64,000 nucleotides of DNA from positions 85,872-149,871 of the forward strand of contig JAHHHP010000004.1 of assembly GCA_019359275.1 (NCBI GenBank), written 5' to 3'. This DNA comes from Myxacorys chilensis ATA2-1-KO14 (lineage in GTDB: Bacteria > Cyanobacteriota > Cyanobacteriia > Leptolyngbyales > Leptolyngbyaceae). Shown here piece by piece: positions 37,592 through 47,741 of the stretch. A program made the position numbers and the translations under genes. Under the pieces are notes generated by a model. The model saw only the letters and a program-made list of their open reading frames with translations, had not been told where the DNA came from and searched no databases. Positions within the stretch are counted from its first letter, which is position 1. Each line of letters begins with the position of its first letter.

Positions 37592-37879
37592 ATGGCTTCT
37601 ACTGCTGGTCAGCTTGATCCCCTCACTATCAGAATTTCAGCATTGCCTCAGGCTCAGGAGATTGAGAACGGGTGGCAAGAATTTACCGTCGATATTGAAA
37701 GTGCGATCGTAACAGTCAAAGTCAGACCGCGAATTTGGCGCAACCTAGTCGAGGGATCTCAGCGATACTCGAACTGGATGGCCATCATTATCGGAAAGAT
37801 GGGCAAACTCACTGATACGGGTTTTATTCTCGAACAACCCGGCATCCAAATTTTTGAAGCTAAAACTCCTGAATCCTAA
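37592..37879 (+). CDS. Hypothetical protein, about 95 residues
   Basis: The frame continues upstream to a TTG at 37514, but that TTG sits inside a dispersed repeat, so I use the ATG at 37592 (MASTAGQLDPLTIR). The product has a beta-rich pattern (QEFTVDIESAIVTVKVRPRIWRNLVE, FILEQPGIQIFEAK). No membrane segment or motif is seen, and I recognise no family. It may be conserved in cyanobacteria, judging by ordinary codon use. Confidence 0.5.
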   Translation: MASTAGQLDPLTIRISALPQAQEIENGWQEFTVDIESAIVTVKVRPRIWRNLVEGSQRYSNWMAIIIGKMGKLTDTGFILEQPGIQIFEAKTPES

Positions 37880-38237
37880 AATTCTTGAATTGCACTGAAA
37901 AGGTGCACATAAAATTCGCTCTGCTCATCTTAAAAGATCTGCGAAGCGCTAATTGCGGTGCCTCCTGTACAGTGCTGTAGAGGGTTCGGTTCATGCTTTG
38001 ACCCATTCTATAAAATCACTTTTCACAAAAAGTTTTCATTTAATTGAACCTATTTATCTACTCAGCAGTCCAACAGAAATGGCTGTTGCAACCTTAGATC
38101 TTTCTCTGAGATTTTTGATATTTCTCTCGCACTTCTCTCGTCCCCTAGACTGATACATTTAGGGTACTAACTGCTTTACAAAGATTAACATCTTAGTGCT
38201 TGCAGCCTTCAATCCCTTCTATAGTCAGTGAAGAATT
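37880..38237. other. Intergenic region upstream of the RND operon
   Basis: This 358-bp AT-rich stretch should carry the efflux operon promoter. A 66-codon plus-strand frame (37953-38153) has no ribosome binding site and unnatural composition, so I do not call it. No clear operator palindrome is visible. Confidence 0.4.
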
Positions 38238-39662
38238 ATGCCGCCTTTGCCTTTACAGTTAGCGCTACGGAAACCACATCGTTTCACACATACGGCTCTG
38301 ATTAGTCAGTTGAGCTTTATTGGGCTGCTCTTTCTTGGAACAGGATGTAATCTCATTCCTTCTGGCGATGCTCAGACCCGACCCAACGCCCAATCTCAGG
38401 GAGGCCCTGTAGCAGTTGATGTAGCGATCGCACGCCAGTCTTCCCTAGAGTCCTCTACTGAATACACGGGCACAACCCGGCCATATCGAGAGGTTTCGCT
38501 GCGATCGCAAGCTGAAGGGCAACTCACCGATTTAAACGTCGATGTGGGCGATCAGGTCACCCGAGGGCAGACGCTAGCCCGAATTGATAATCGGTTATCG
38601 GCGGCGGCGGTGGCTGAAGCACAGGCAGAGGTAGCCGCAAGAGAATCGGAGGTCGCAAGCCTGCAAGCCGATGTCGATGATGCGTTGACACAAGTGGAGC
38701 GATCGCGCTTAGAGTTACAGCAAGCTCGGTCAGATGCAGCTAGACAAGCTCAACTCTTTCGCTCGGGTGCGATTTCTGAGCAACAGGCAGAAACTAGCCA
38801 AACCAACGCTAAAACGGCGGAGCAGACGCTTCGTTCGGCTGAACGGCAGGTGCGCAACCGTCAGCAGGCCGTCGCGGCGGCACAGCGACGAGTGGTATCA
38901 CAGCAAGCCATCGTCGCTCAAGAGCGAGAACGCCAGTCTTACAGCACACTGACGGCTCCAGTCAATGGCTCAGTACTAGAGCGGCTGACCGAACCTGGAA
39001 ACTTAGCGCAACCTGGAAGCGAAATTTTAAAGCTGGGCGACTTTAGCCAAGTGAAGGTTGAGGTGCGCGTGTCAGAGTTAGAGCTTGCAGGCATTCGAGA
39101 AGGGCAGCAGGCACAAGTCCGGCTCGATGCGTTGAAGAATCAGACGTTAACCGGAAGAGTATCTCGCATTTCTCCAGCGGCTGATCCGCGATCGCGCTTG
39201 ATTCCAATCGAAGTGACGATTCCCAATGAGAGTGGGCGTATTGGCAGTGGGTTGCTGGCGCGAGTGAGCTTTAATGTGCGGCAGGCACAGAACGTCGTGA
39301 TTCCAGAAGCAGCAGTGCAGAAGCCAGGAAGCAAAGCTTCAGGAGCACCGGGAGGGAATTCTAGCGATCGCGGGCGTTCTCAATCGCAAGGTGTAGGCGA
39401 GAGTGGCAATCGCAGCGCCTCACAAGATCAAAAGCAACCTAGCAGTGCCACCTTATATGTCGTCAACCGCAACGGAGAGCAGGCAACAGTGGCAGCTCGT
39501 CAAGTGCAGGTGGGCGATCGCAAGAATGGACAAGTCGAAATTCTGTCGGGTTTGAAGCCAGGCGAATCGTTTGTGGTTCGCAGCAGCGGAGAGTTAAAAG
39601 AAGGTGAACCCGTCCGACTGAGTTTGATTTCTGAGCAAACTGACGACAACAAGAGAAGCTAG
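38238..39662 (+). CDS. RND efflux periplasmic adaptor (membrane fusion protein)
   Basis: The 474-residue protein is a MexA/AcrA-type adaptor linking an RND pump to an outer-membrane channel. The N-terminal hydrophobic segment ends in a lipobox-like LFLGTGC, so it is probably a lipoprotein. The two lipoyl half-motifs ([32 protein letters not shown] and [21 protein letters not shown]) flank a long coiled-coil hairpin (about 125-235, Gln/Ala/Arg-rich). Beta-barrel and membrane-proximal domains follow, with a Ser/Gly/Gln-rich insertion (about 365-400). Cognate pump gene follows after 14 bp. Start ATG 38238. Confidence 0.95.
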   Translation: MPPLPLQLALRKPHRFTHTALISQLSFIGLLFLGTGCNLIPSGDAQTRPNAQSQGGPVAVDVAIARQSSLESSTEYTGTTRPYREVSLRSQAEGQLTDLNVDVGDQVTRGQTLARIDNRLSAAAVAEAQAEVAARESEVASLQADVDDALTQVERSRLELQQARSDAARQAQLFRSGAISEQQAETSQTNAKTAEQTLRSAERQVRNRQQAVAAAQRRVVSQQAIVAQERERQSYSTLTAPVNGSVLERLTEPGNLAQPGSEILKLGDFSQVKVEVRVSELELAGIREGQQAQVRLDALKNQTLTGRVSRISPAADPRSRLIPIEVTIPNESGRIGSGLLARVSFNVRQAQNVVIPEAAVQKPGSKASGAPGGNSSDRGRSQSQGVGESGNRSASQDQKQPSSATLYVVNRNGEQATVAARQVQVGDRKNGQVEILSGLKPGESFVVRSSGELKEGEPVRLSLISEQTDDNKRS

Positions 39663-39676
39663 GGTAAGAAATTACT

Positions 39677-42600
39677 ATGACATCATCTCCTCAGCCGCGT
39701 GGATTTAGCATTAGCGGCGTAGCGGTTCGCCAGCATATTGGGACGCTCATGCTATCGCTGGCGGTAGTCGTGATCGGTATCTTTTTTCTACTCACAATTC
39801 AAGTTGATCTGCTGCCCTCGATCACCTATCCCCGGATTGGGGTGCGGGTTGATGCTCCTGGCATTTCACCAGAAGTGGCGGTCGATGAAGTCACCCGACC
39901 GTTAGAAGAAGCGTTAGCAACCACGGAAGGGGTGGTGCAGACCTTCTCGCGCACTCGTGAAGGACAAATTAGCATAGACCTGTTTTTTCAGCCCGGAGGA
40001 AACATTGACCAAGCCCTAAACGATGCGACGGCAGCCTTCAACCGTGCCCGTGGTCGGCTTCCTGACACAATCGAGGAGCCGACTTTGTTTAAAGTCGATC
40101 CGTCTCAATCCCCAGTTTACGAACTGGCGCTAACCTCGGACTCCTTAGAATCGGTTGATCTGCGAGTGTTTGCAGACGAAGAACTGTCGCGGGAACTCGG
40201 TGTGGTCGAAGGCGTGGCGGCAGTCGATGTGGCTGGCGGAGTAGAAGAAGAAGTTAGGGTAATTCTTGATCTCAATCGCCTGCAATCGGCAGGCGTGGGA
40301 TTGAACGAAGTATTGACAGAACTCACCGAGGCGAATCAGGACGTGTCGGGCGGACGCATCATCGGGCGAAACTCTGAGCCACTAACACGAGCGATCGGGC
40401 GATTTCAGGAAGCGTCCGAAATCGAGAATCTTTCGTTCACAGTCGGTCAAGCTTCACCATCTGGCACATCGCAATCGTCGTCAAGCAGTAGTGCATCAGG
40501 TAATGCGTCAGGCAGTTCTTCCACCGCGACTACGCCGATAACTTCATCTAGCCGCGTTTATCTAAGAGACTTTGCCAAGGTTAGCGACGGCACGCAGCAG
40601 CAGCGGATTTTTGTATCGCTAAATGGCAAGCCTTCCGTCAAGCTCAGTATTCAGAAACAGCCTGATGCCAACACCATTCAAGTTGTAGAAGGGGTGAAGA
40701 AACGGCTTGAAGAACTCCGCCGCTCAGGGGTGGTTCCTCAAGATATGCAGTTGTTCCCAACGCTAGATGAGTCGGTGTTCATCCGCAACTCGATTTCTAA
40801 CGTCACCAGTTCCGGTTTGATTGGAGCGGCACTCGCCGCGATCGCGGTGCTGCTGTTTCTCGGCTCGATTCGTCAAACACTGATCATTGTGCTGTCGATT
40901 CCACTCGCCACGTTGGTCGCCATTATTTTCATGCGATTGTTTAATCTCTCGCTCAACGTCTTCAGTTTGGGCGGTTTGGCGCTGGGCGTTGGTATCGTCG
41001 TGGACAACTCGATTGTGATGCTCGAAACGATCGCTGATGGTGTTGGTATTAAGCTAGGTCAACAGACCAACACAAACCTCAGTTCGCAAAAATTGATAGA
41101 GAAGTCAGTTGAGAGCAGCCAATCGGTTGAATCGGCATTACTAGCTTCTACGAGTACAAACTTAGTAGCTGTTTTACCATTTCTGCTCATTGGTGGATTC
41201 ATCGCACTCCTGTTTAACGAGTTGATTCTAACCATTAGCTTTTCAGTTGCCGCTTCCATTCTCGTTGCCATCACAATTGTTCCGATGATGGCATCTCGGC
41301 TCTTAGCCATTCAGTGGTCGAGCCGAGTGGGACAAACCTGGCTCATTGGCGGATTCAATCAGCGCTTTGAATCCGCCATTGAGAGCTATCGATCGCTGCT
41401 CAATAAAGTGCTGCGTCGCCGCGTATTAGTTGTTGCGCTGACCTTTCTGGTTTTGGGTGGCAGTAGCCTCTTTGTCTTGGGTCGCATTCCGCAGGAAATC
41501 TTGCCGCGCATCAGTACAGGGCAAGCGAATCTGTTTGCCCAATTTCCGCCCGGAACGCCAATTGAAACCAGCCGTAAAGTGATGAGTGAGGTGGATAAAC
41601 TTCTAACTGAGCAACCGGAAACCGAATATGTCTTCACCACAGTGGGCGGATTTCTATTTGGCAGCAATACGAGCGAAAATGCCTTGCGGAGTTCGAGTAA
41701 CATTACGCTCAAGCCCAATACCGATGTAGAAAAATTTGTAGAGCGCGTCACTCAATCCTTCAACCAACTCAATCTGGTGGATATCACCTTGCGTTTGAGT
41801 CCGGGTCAAGTCCGGGGTTTGATTTTGAGTAACTCTCCGGTACGGGGTGCAGAAGTTGACGTAGTGCTGCAAGGCAATAACGCCGATCAGCTAGAACAAG
41901 CCGGACGCCAAGTTTTGGCAGCCTTAAGCCAACAAGCAAAACAAGCGCGATACCGTCCAGATGCCGATCGGCGGCAGCCCGAAATTCAGATTCGTCGCGA
42001 TCGCGAACGAGCGTCAGAACTCGGACTGAACATTCAAGACATTGGTGAAACTATTCAAACGGCGCTGGAAGGCTCAGTTCCAACTCAACTTCAACGGGGA
42101 AATCGGTTGGTCGATGTGCGCGTTGAATTAGATGATTCTGTGATTCAGGACGCTTCTCAACTCGCTCAATTGCCGCTATTCACAGAAGATAGACAACTCA
42201 TCAGACTCAGTGATGTCACCCAAATCGAAACTGGACAAGCGCCGGGAGAAATTCAGCGAATTAACCAACGTCAGGTTTACCAGATTGCAGGGACGCTGAG
42301 TGAGGGCGCAAGTTTGGGAGGAGCGCTCGAAGAAATTGAGAGTGTATTCCAACAGATTCAGCTACCGGAGGGCGTGAGTCGGCTACCAAGTACGGCGGCG
42401 CAAAGTAATCAGCAGATTCAGTCTGCACTGCCACTATTAGGAGGGTTAGCTGCGTTTCTCGTATTTGTCGTGATGGCGGTGCAATACAACTCTCTTGTTG
42501 ATCCGCTAGTCATTATGTTCACAATTCCTTTAGCGTTAGCAGGTGGAATTTGGGGACTGTTTATCACCAACACTGCGATCGGAGCGACGGTGGTCGTAGG

Positions 42601-43066
42601 GGCTGTGCTACTTGTGGGAATTGTGGTGAACAACGCCATTATCATGGTGGAGTTAGCCAACCAGATTCGAGAAAAGGATGGCGTCGGACGGCGAACGGCT
42701 ATTTTGCAAGCTGCACCTCAGCGCCTGCGTCCCATTCTAATGACGACCATCACAACCGTTTTGGGGATGTTTCCTCTGGCGTTGGGTTTAGGTCAAGGGG
42801 GCGAGTTTCTACAGCCGCTTGGCATTGTAGTTTTTGCCGGATTGTCGTTGGCAACATTTCTCACGTTGTTTATCATTCCTTGCTTCTATCTACTGCTCCA
42901 CGAGATGTTTGGTCGATTGGGTGGGCTGGGCAGGAAGAAGAGGAATAAGCGAAGCCTTTATCGCGATCCGCTCATTTCTGAAGACAATGCAGAAGAGCCA
43001 ACCGTTCACGAGCCAGCGGATTCATCCCCGGTTCGGAGTTCGGAAGAGAGCTTGCCCCGAAAATAG
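39677..43066 (+). CDS. RND family efflux transporter permease
   Basis: A 1129-residue inner-membrane, proton-driven RND pump (AcrB/MexB/HAE-1 type). Twelve membrane spans are expected: TM1 near residues 17-38, TM2-6 near 370-550, TM7 near 577-596, and TM8-12 near 905-1090. Family marks are SITYPRIGVRVDAPGISPEVAVDEVTRPLEEAL, GLALGVGIVVDNSIVMLE and the late LVGIVVNNAIIMVELANQIR. Two low-complexity insertions are unusual: a Ser-rich one (about 257-295) in the first porter domain and a Ser/Gln-rich one (about 455-490) after TM4. The substrate range cannot be told. No outer-membrane channel gene is present. Confidence 0.96.
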   Translation: MTSSPQPRGFSISGVAVRQHIGTLMLSLAVVVIGIFFLLTIQVDLLPSITYPRIGVRVDAPGISPEVAVDEVTRPLEEALATTEGVVQTFSRTREGQISIDLFFQPGGNIDQALNDATAAFNRARGRLPDTIEEPTLFKVDPSQSPVYELALTSDSLESVDLRVFADEELSRELGVVEGVAAVDVAGGVEEEVRVILDLNRLQSAGVGLNEVLTELTEANQDVSGGRIIGRNSEPLTRAIGRFQEASEIENLSFTVGQASPSGTSQSSSSSSASGNASGSSSTATTPITSSSRVYLRDFAKVSDGTQQQRIFVSLNGKPSVKLSIQKQPDANTIQVVEGVKKRLEELRRSGVVPQDMQLFPTLDESVFIRNSISNVTSSGLIGAALAAIAVLLFLGSIRQTLIIVLSIPLATLVAIIFMRLFNLSLNVFSLGGLALGVGIVVDNSIVMLETIADGVGIKLGQQTNTNLSSQKLIEKSVESSQSVESALLASTSTNLVAVLPFLLIGGFIALLFNELILTISFSVAASILVAITIVPMMASRLLAIQWSSRVGQTWLIGGFNQRFESAIESYRSLLNKVLRRRVLVVALTFLVLGGSSLFVLGRIPQEILPRISTGQANLFAQFPPGTPIETSRKVMSEVDKLLTEQPETEYVFTTVGGFLFGSNTSENALRSSSNITLKPNTDVEKFVERVTQSFNQLNLVDITLRLSPGQVRGLILSNSPVRGAEVDVVLQGNNADQLEQAGRQVLAALSQQAKQARYRPDADRRQPEIQIRRDRERASELGLNIQDIGETIQTALEGSVPTQLQRGNRLVDVRVELDDSVIQDASQLAQLPLFTEDRQLIRLSDVTQIETGQAPGEIQRINQRQVYQIAGTLSEGASLGGALEEIESVFQQIQLPEGVSRLPSTAAQSNQQIQSALPLLGGLAAFLVFVVMAVQYNSLVDPLVIMFTIPLALAGGIWGLFITNTAIGATVVVGAVLLVGIVVNNAIIMVELANQIREKDGVGRRTAILQAAPQRLRPILMTTITTVLGMFPLALGLGQGGEFLQPLGIVVFAGLSLATFLTLFIIPCFYLLLHEMFGRLGGLGRKKRNKRSLYRDPLISEDNAEEPTVHEPADSSPVRSSEESLPRK

Positions 43067-43240
43067 AGCCGCTCTCGACTTGATAAGAGTTGATACAGAA
43101 TCGCAAAGCTGGACTTCATTCGATGAGTCAGGCCGCGATTCTGTGTCGATTTATAGAGAATTAGTTTTAACGAAAATAGAGGCGGTCTGGAAAACTGTCT
43201 CTAAAACGAATGCTATCAAAGATCTAGCAGTACGTGCGGC

Positions 43241-44722
43241 TTAAGCAGCCTCTACCCACACGGACACAGACCCGCCATCACATCTAAATTCACCCCAACC
43301 TTTATCATTGGTTTGCACTGGCTCTGGAACGTGTTCGGTCAGATCAATGAACGTTGTGTTTGGCTTACCTACTTCCATCCATTTTTTACCCTCTGCCCCA
43401 TTGCTCAAGATCACCGCCATTGCTTGAGGATGCTCTTCATCTCCTAGGCACGTCCACCCAATTGTGTTGGGATGATCAAAGTAATCGTACTGAGCACCGT
43501 AGGTATAGCGCTGACGTGCATCCAAGAATTTATCGATCAGCCATTGGTGTGACGGCATGATCACTTTATGTACCTGCCCGTCCTGTCCCTCATCCTCATA
43601 CTCTGTTCCGTAATAGTCTGGATAAAACACACACGGATAACCATCTTGACGCAGCAAAATAATTGCATATGCCAATGGCTTAAACCAGGGTTCGACCACC
43701 GACTCTAACGCTTGCAGCGCTTGAGAATCATGATTAGCAACAAATGTAACCGCAAACGCGGGCTGTTTTTTCACCAATGTGCCGTCTAAAATTTGCCGCA
43801 TATCATAGCGATCGCCCGCCTGACTCGCACTGTGAAAATTAAAGTGAAGCGGCACATCGAAGAGGGCTACTTTACCTTGGGTGTTGTGAATATAAGCTTC
43901 TAGAGCTTCAACGCTAAATTCCCAGTATTCAGCGACTGCAAACAGTGGCTCTTCAACCACCTGATTCATTGCCTCTAGCCAATCTGGGAAAAACCAAGCA
44001 GAAATATGTTTCGCCGCATCAATCCGAAACCCATCTACATTCGTTGTTTCAACATACCACCTGCCCCATTCGACTAGCTGATCGCGGACGGACTCTTCTC
44101 CAAAATCTAAGTCGCAGCCCATCAAATAGTCAAAATTACCCTTCTCAAGCGCGACATAATCATCAAACGATTTTCCTTCAAACACGAAGATAGTAGAGTC
44201 ATCGTCTGGGTTGTTCGCGTTGTAATCCACCGCGTCGAAATGCCACCAGTGCCACTCGAAGGAGGAGTACTTGCCTTGGCGAGCCGGAAAGTTGAAGTGC
44301 GTGTAGGCTTCGATCTCGTATAGCTCTCCTTTCGGATTAAGCCGATTATCACGGGGGTAAGGAACCGCTTTTACAGCTTCGACCTGATCCCCGCCCATCA
44401 TATGGTTCAGAACAATATCTGCATAGGCACGAATGCCAGTCGCTTTAAGGGCTTTAAGGGCATCTAAATACTGCTCGCGAGTGCCATATTTAGTCCGAAT
44501 CGATCCCTTCTGGTCGAATTCGCCCAAGTCATAGAGGTCATAAACACCATAGCCGACTTCATTTTTTCCACCCACACCTTTGTAAGCAGGGGGCAGCCAT
44601 AGAGACGTAAATCCTTTCTCTGCCAACGTTTGCGCCTCGTCTTTGAGCCTATCCCAATGCTTCCCATCGTTAGGAAGATACCAATGGAAGTACTGCATCA
44701 TCGCGCCTTTCTGATATGACAC
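43241..44722 (-). CDS. Cytoplasmic alpha-amylase (GH13)
   Basis: The 493-residue glycosidase lacks a signal peptide, so it probably hydrolyses intracellular glycogen or maltodextrins. Conserved GH13 regions are visible: ADIVLNHMMG (region I), GFRIDAAKH (region II, nucleophile Asp), AVAEYWEF (region III, Glu) and TFVANHDSQ (region IV, Asp). The start MMQYFHWYLPNDGKHW is typical of the GH13_5 liquefying-amylase group (like E. coli AmyS). The start is GTG 44722 with GGAGA about 11 bases upstream. The gene converges with the RND operon. Confidence 0.94.
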   Translation of the reverse strand: MSYQKGAMMQYFHWYLPNDGKHWDRLKDEAQTLAEKGFTSLWLPPAYKGVGGKNEVGYGVYDLYDLGEFDQKGSIRTKYGTREQYLDALKALKATGIRAYADIVLNHMMGGDQVEAVKAVPYPRDNRLNPKGELYEIEAYTHFNFPARQGKYSSFEWHWWHFDAVDYNANNPDDDSTIFVFEGKSFDDYVALEKGNFDYLMGCDLDFGEESVRDQLVEWGRWYVETTNVDGFRIDAAKHISAWFFPDWLEAMNQVVEEPLFAVAEYWEFSVEALEAYIHNTQGKVALFDVPLHFNFHSASQAGDRYDMRQILDGTLVKKQPAFAVTFVANHDSQALQALESVVEPWFKPLAYAIILLRQDGYPCVFYPDYYGTEYEDEGQDGQVHKVIMPSHQWLIDKFLDARQRYTYGAQYDYFDHPNTIGWTCLGDEEHPQAMAVILSNGAEGKKWMEVGKPNTTFIDLTEHVPEPVQTNDKGWGEFRCDGGSVSVWVEAA

Positions 44723-45023
44723 GTTATTTTCTCCAGATAGGGTTATTGAAGATTAGAACTCTTTCTGACACGCAAATCAGAATTTACATTACATGCTTGT
44801 TCGAGTTGCGGCACAAAGCTAAGGTTGGGCTAATGGTTAGTGTCACATTACTTAACAAAACATTAGTTAATACTCTATCAGCAAAGTATTTGCAGTCGCT
44901 ATCACTCACGGGATAGATAAAACCTAAACTTTGATGACACACTTTTGATGACACACTGAGGAGTCACAGCCACAGAAATCAGGAGCCACCAATCCTGATT
45001 TTGAGCTTTTAAGGCTAAATAAC
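44723..45023. other. Divergent region amylase / MFS transporter
   Basis: This 301-bp region carries both promoters. A short near-duplicate TTTTGATGACACAC-type element (about 44928-44956) is present. No coding frame with a ribosome binding site was seen. Confidence 0.4.
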
Positions 45024-46259
45024 ATGGTCAAACAATGGTTGCAGCGATTTACGGCTTGGATCAGTCAATCGCTCATTCCTCATGATGCGCACCGCTCTCA
45101 GCATCCAGCTTGGATTGGCATTGCTCTCTCCCTCTATGCGTTCATTGCAATCGGTGTGACAGAAGGAGGATTAGGCGTGTTGCTGCCGTCCATTGTGAAG
45201 ACCTACAATCTCACTCCGGCAACAGTCACTTTCCTATTCATTAGCCAGATTGGGGGATACGTCACTGCCGCGATCGCGAGTAGTCTGCTTAGTGCTCGTA
45301 TCGGGCTTGCCCGAATGCTGTTGCTCGCTGGCGTCCTTTTAACCAGCGCGGTGATGATTTACGCCCTGTCTCCGTTTTGGTGGCTGATGATCGTCACAGG
45401 AGTAGCGCTAGGATTGGGGATTGGACTCATTGATGCCGGGATTAATACCTATATTGTGAGCGATTCGCAGAATGCTAATCTGATTGGCATTCTACACGGA
45501 TTTTATGGTGTTGGAGCATTGTTAGGGCCTGCGATCGCAACAACTCTATTAGCATTGGGATTCGATTGGCGATTAGTTTATTTAGTCATTGCCGCTATTG
45601 TTGGCATATTTGTGCTGGCTGTATTGTGGATTGTATCATCCAACTACCGCCCTATGAGTGTTCGCAGAGCCACTTCCCATGACAGCACTTCCTCTAATTT
45701 ACGGTTGGCGTTACAAATTCCAGCCGTACTGCTCACTGGATTGCTTTTACTTGTGTATGTAGGAACAGAAAGCGCAGTTGGCAATTGGGCATATACGGTT
45801 GAAGCGGTCAGTCGAGGGACATCTACGCTAATTGCTGGGTACAGTGTCAGTGCTTATTGGTTGGGCTTAACGTTAGGGCGGTTTAGCTTGGGCTACTTTC
45901 TAGCAAGGCTAGGGGCGAGCCGCACCATTAATTTCTCACTCTTGGTTCTGACAATTGGGTTACTCCTCTGGTGGTTAGTGCCCGGCCAATGGCTCAGCCT
46001 GCCCCTAATTGGGTTTGCTCTAGCACCGATTTTTCCAGCCACCATTTGGCTAATGCCGCAGCGAGTGCCGAGCGCATTAGTTCCGGCAGCGATCGGATTT
46101 GTAACGAGTGTGGCGAGCTTGGGCGCGGCGACGATTCCGACAGCATTAGGATGGATTGCGGCCTCAATCGGCTTAGCCAGCATTCCTGTCGTACTGGTTG
46201 GACTTGCGATCGCGCTCCTGCTGATTCAACATCAGCTCACGCGATTACATCGCGCTTAA
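45024..46259 (+). CDS. MFS transporter
   Basis: The 411-residue protein has about twelve hydrophobic helices in the two-bundle pattern of the major facilitator superfamily. Helix 1 begins near residue 29 (WIGIALSLYAFIAIGVTEGGLGVLLPSI), and the region with GLGIGLIDAGINTYIV and LIGILHGFYGVGALLGPAIAT resembles the FucP/YfkF-like or SET-type sugar and drug transporters. The substrate cannot be assigned. It lies on the plus strand opposite the amylase; sugar uptake is a possible but unsupported link. Downstream, 94 bases separate it from the DUF3891 gene. Confidence 0.9.
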   Translation: MVKQWLQRFTAWISQSLIPHDAHRSQHPAWIGIALSLYAFIAIGVTEGGLGVLLPSIVKTYNLTPATVTFLFISQIGGYVTAAIASSLLSARIGLARMLLLAGVLLTSAVMIYALSPFWWLMIVTGVALGLGIGLIDAGINTYIVSDSQNANLIGILHGFYGVGALLGPAIATTLLALGFDWRLVYLVIAAIVGIFVLAVLWIVSSNYRPMSVRRATSHDSTSSNLRLALQIPAVLLTGLLLLVYVGTESAVGNWAYTVEAVSRGTSTLIAGYSVSAYWLGLTLGRFSLGYFLARLGASRTINFSLLVLTIGLLLWWLVPGQWLSLPLIGFALAPIFPATIWLMPQRVPSALVPAAIGFVTSVASLGAATIPTALGWIAASIGLASIPVVLVGLAIALLLIQHQLTRLHRA

Positions 46260-46353
46260 CACGGTCTATCGATCGCAGGGTAGATTTAAGTCTTCTGTTA
46301 ATATCAATACACTTTGAAGAAGTGTTAACTTTTGAGTTTCTAACTTTACTTCT

Positions 46354-47100
46354 ATGATCGTACATCCGACTCAAACGGGGTGGCAGGTGATTTACCATCG
46401 TGCCCACGCTCTACTGGCTGCCCAAATTGCAGGTCAATGGCGCAGGAAAGAGGCTCCTCCAAGACTGTATGAGACGCTGGCAGCAATTTCGCACCACGAT
46501 GATTTAGAAAAAGAGTGGGAAGAAAACAATCTCACAAAAGCGGGTGCGCCGATGGACTTTACGCAAGACCCAGAGACTTCTTTTCCCCGATTGAGAAAGC
46601 ATTTGCAAGATTCTCTTTATCGCGGTCGATGGGTTGCTCTCTTAACGTCGATGCATATGTCTCGGTTGCTGGAGTCGCAGCGCGGAACGTCTAAAGAAGC
46701 CGATGAATTCTTAGATGACCAGATCGAAGATCAGAAGCGGTGGTGTCAAGAGCTAGAGATTTCCAAAGAGGATGCTTCTAGCGCCTATGACTTTTTGCAG
46801 TGGTGCGATCGCTGCTCTCTCATTCTTTGTCAAGCTCAGCTTCCAGAGGACGAACGCGCCCTTGAAGTAAGCAAAGCCCACGATGGCAAACGCTACGACA
46901 TTCGGCAGTTTAGCGATGGAATCGTCACGATCGAACCGTGGTGTTTTGAGGACGATCGCTTCACCGTCAATATCGAGGTTTCTAATCTCAACCAGATCAA
47001 GTTTGAGAATAATGCCACTCTCACTGCCGCTCTCAAAGAAGCACCGCGCCAATTAGTAGAGTGGACATTTGTTAAGAGCAAAAACAATAGCAAGAAATGA
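46354..47100 (+). CDS. DUF3891 family protein
   Basis: The 248-residue soluble protein begins MIVHPTQTGWQVIYHRAHALLAAQIAGQW, matching DUF3891. His residues recur with an acidic pair (AISHHDDLEKEW), plus LTSMHMSRLLESQ and the C-terminal HDGKRYDIRQF; the pattern H...HHD...H recalls HD-type metal-dependent phosphohydrolases. Its function is unknown. It overlaps the next gene (GAF protein) by ATGA, so the two are translationally coupled. Confidence 0.86.
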   Translation: MIVHPTQTGWQVIYHRAHALLAAQIAGQWRRKEAPPRLYETLAAISHHDDLEKEWEENNLTKAGAPMDFTQDPETSFPRLRKHLQDSLYRGRWVALLTSMHMSRLLESQRGTSKEADEFLDDQIEDQKRWCQELEISKEDASSAYDFLQWCDRCSLILCQAQLPEDERALEVSKAHDGKRYDIRQFSDGIVTIEPWCFEDDRFTVNIEVSNLNQIKFENNATLTAALKEAPRQLVEWTFVKSKNNSKK

Positions 47101-47660
47101 CAGATACTATCCAATTACCGAGCCAAATTGCTGAAGTTTTGGCGAGTGAGCAGTCGTCAGAAGAGCGCTTTTCTGATCTGATGCGCGCGATCGCAGAATT
47201 TTTGCAGTGCGATCGCTGCTTTTTGTATCTGCGACAGCCCGAGACACGCATGGGTAAAGTACCCTTTTGTTGGGTTCGCTCGCCTGATGTTCCCACGGTT
47301 TATGACGAGGAATGGAAGCCCGAACCAACCTCGTTACCCGATGAAGATCCAATGTTTGCTGCTGCTTTGAGAACCGAACCGTCTCTATTTATTGAAGACG
47401 TTAAAACCGCTAGTTCTGCTCAATTAAATCGACAGTTTGAGCAAGAAAATTTTGGTCATCGCGCCCTGATTCATGCTCACCTTTGCCAAGATCAGCACCT
47501 TTGGGGAGTACTGCAACCTTGCTTAATGGCGCGATCGCGTCACTGGACAGAAACAGAACGCCAAATCGTAAATCAGGTCGTGCAGGATATTACACCGATT
47601 GCTGTGGAGTACGTCAACTCCCACACGAAAGAAAAATCAAAAGATCACTCGCAAGAATGA
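47097..47660 (+). CDS. GAF domain-containing protein
   Basis: The 187-residue protein consists of a single GAF domain (about residues 15-170): SEERFSDLMRAIAEFLQCDRCFLYLRQPE, RALIHAHLCQDQHLWGVLQPCLMARSRHWTETERQIVNQVVQDI. The CDRCFLYLR segment is like that of cyanobacterial GAF proteins, and Cys residues are present, but no bilin-binding motif (for example R-x-x-C-H) is seen. It may sense a small ligand or redox state. The gene overlaps the DUF3891 gene and precedes a histidine kinase gene after 81 bp, suggesting one signalling unit. Confidence 0.85.
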   Translation: MTDTIQLPSQIAEVLASEQSSEERFSDLMRAIAEFLQCDRCFLYLRQPETRMGKVPFCWVRSPDVPTVYDEEWKPEPTSLPDEDPMFAAALRTEPSLFIEDVKTASSAQLNRQFEQENFGHRALIHAHLCQDQHLWGVLQPCLMARSRHWTETERQIVNQVVQDITPIAVEYVNSHTKEKSKDHSQE

Positions 47661-47741
47661 GGTTAGATCTAGCGAAAGTAGTGTTTATTACATAATGTAT
47701 GAATTCACATTAGAAAAACCGTGCCCTCTTTGTAGAGTCGC

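Noticed and set aside
37953..38153. A 66-codon plus-strand frame upstream of the efflux operon.
   Set aside because: It has no ribosome binding site, a random-like composition and no similarity that I recognise.
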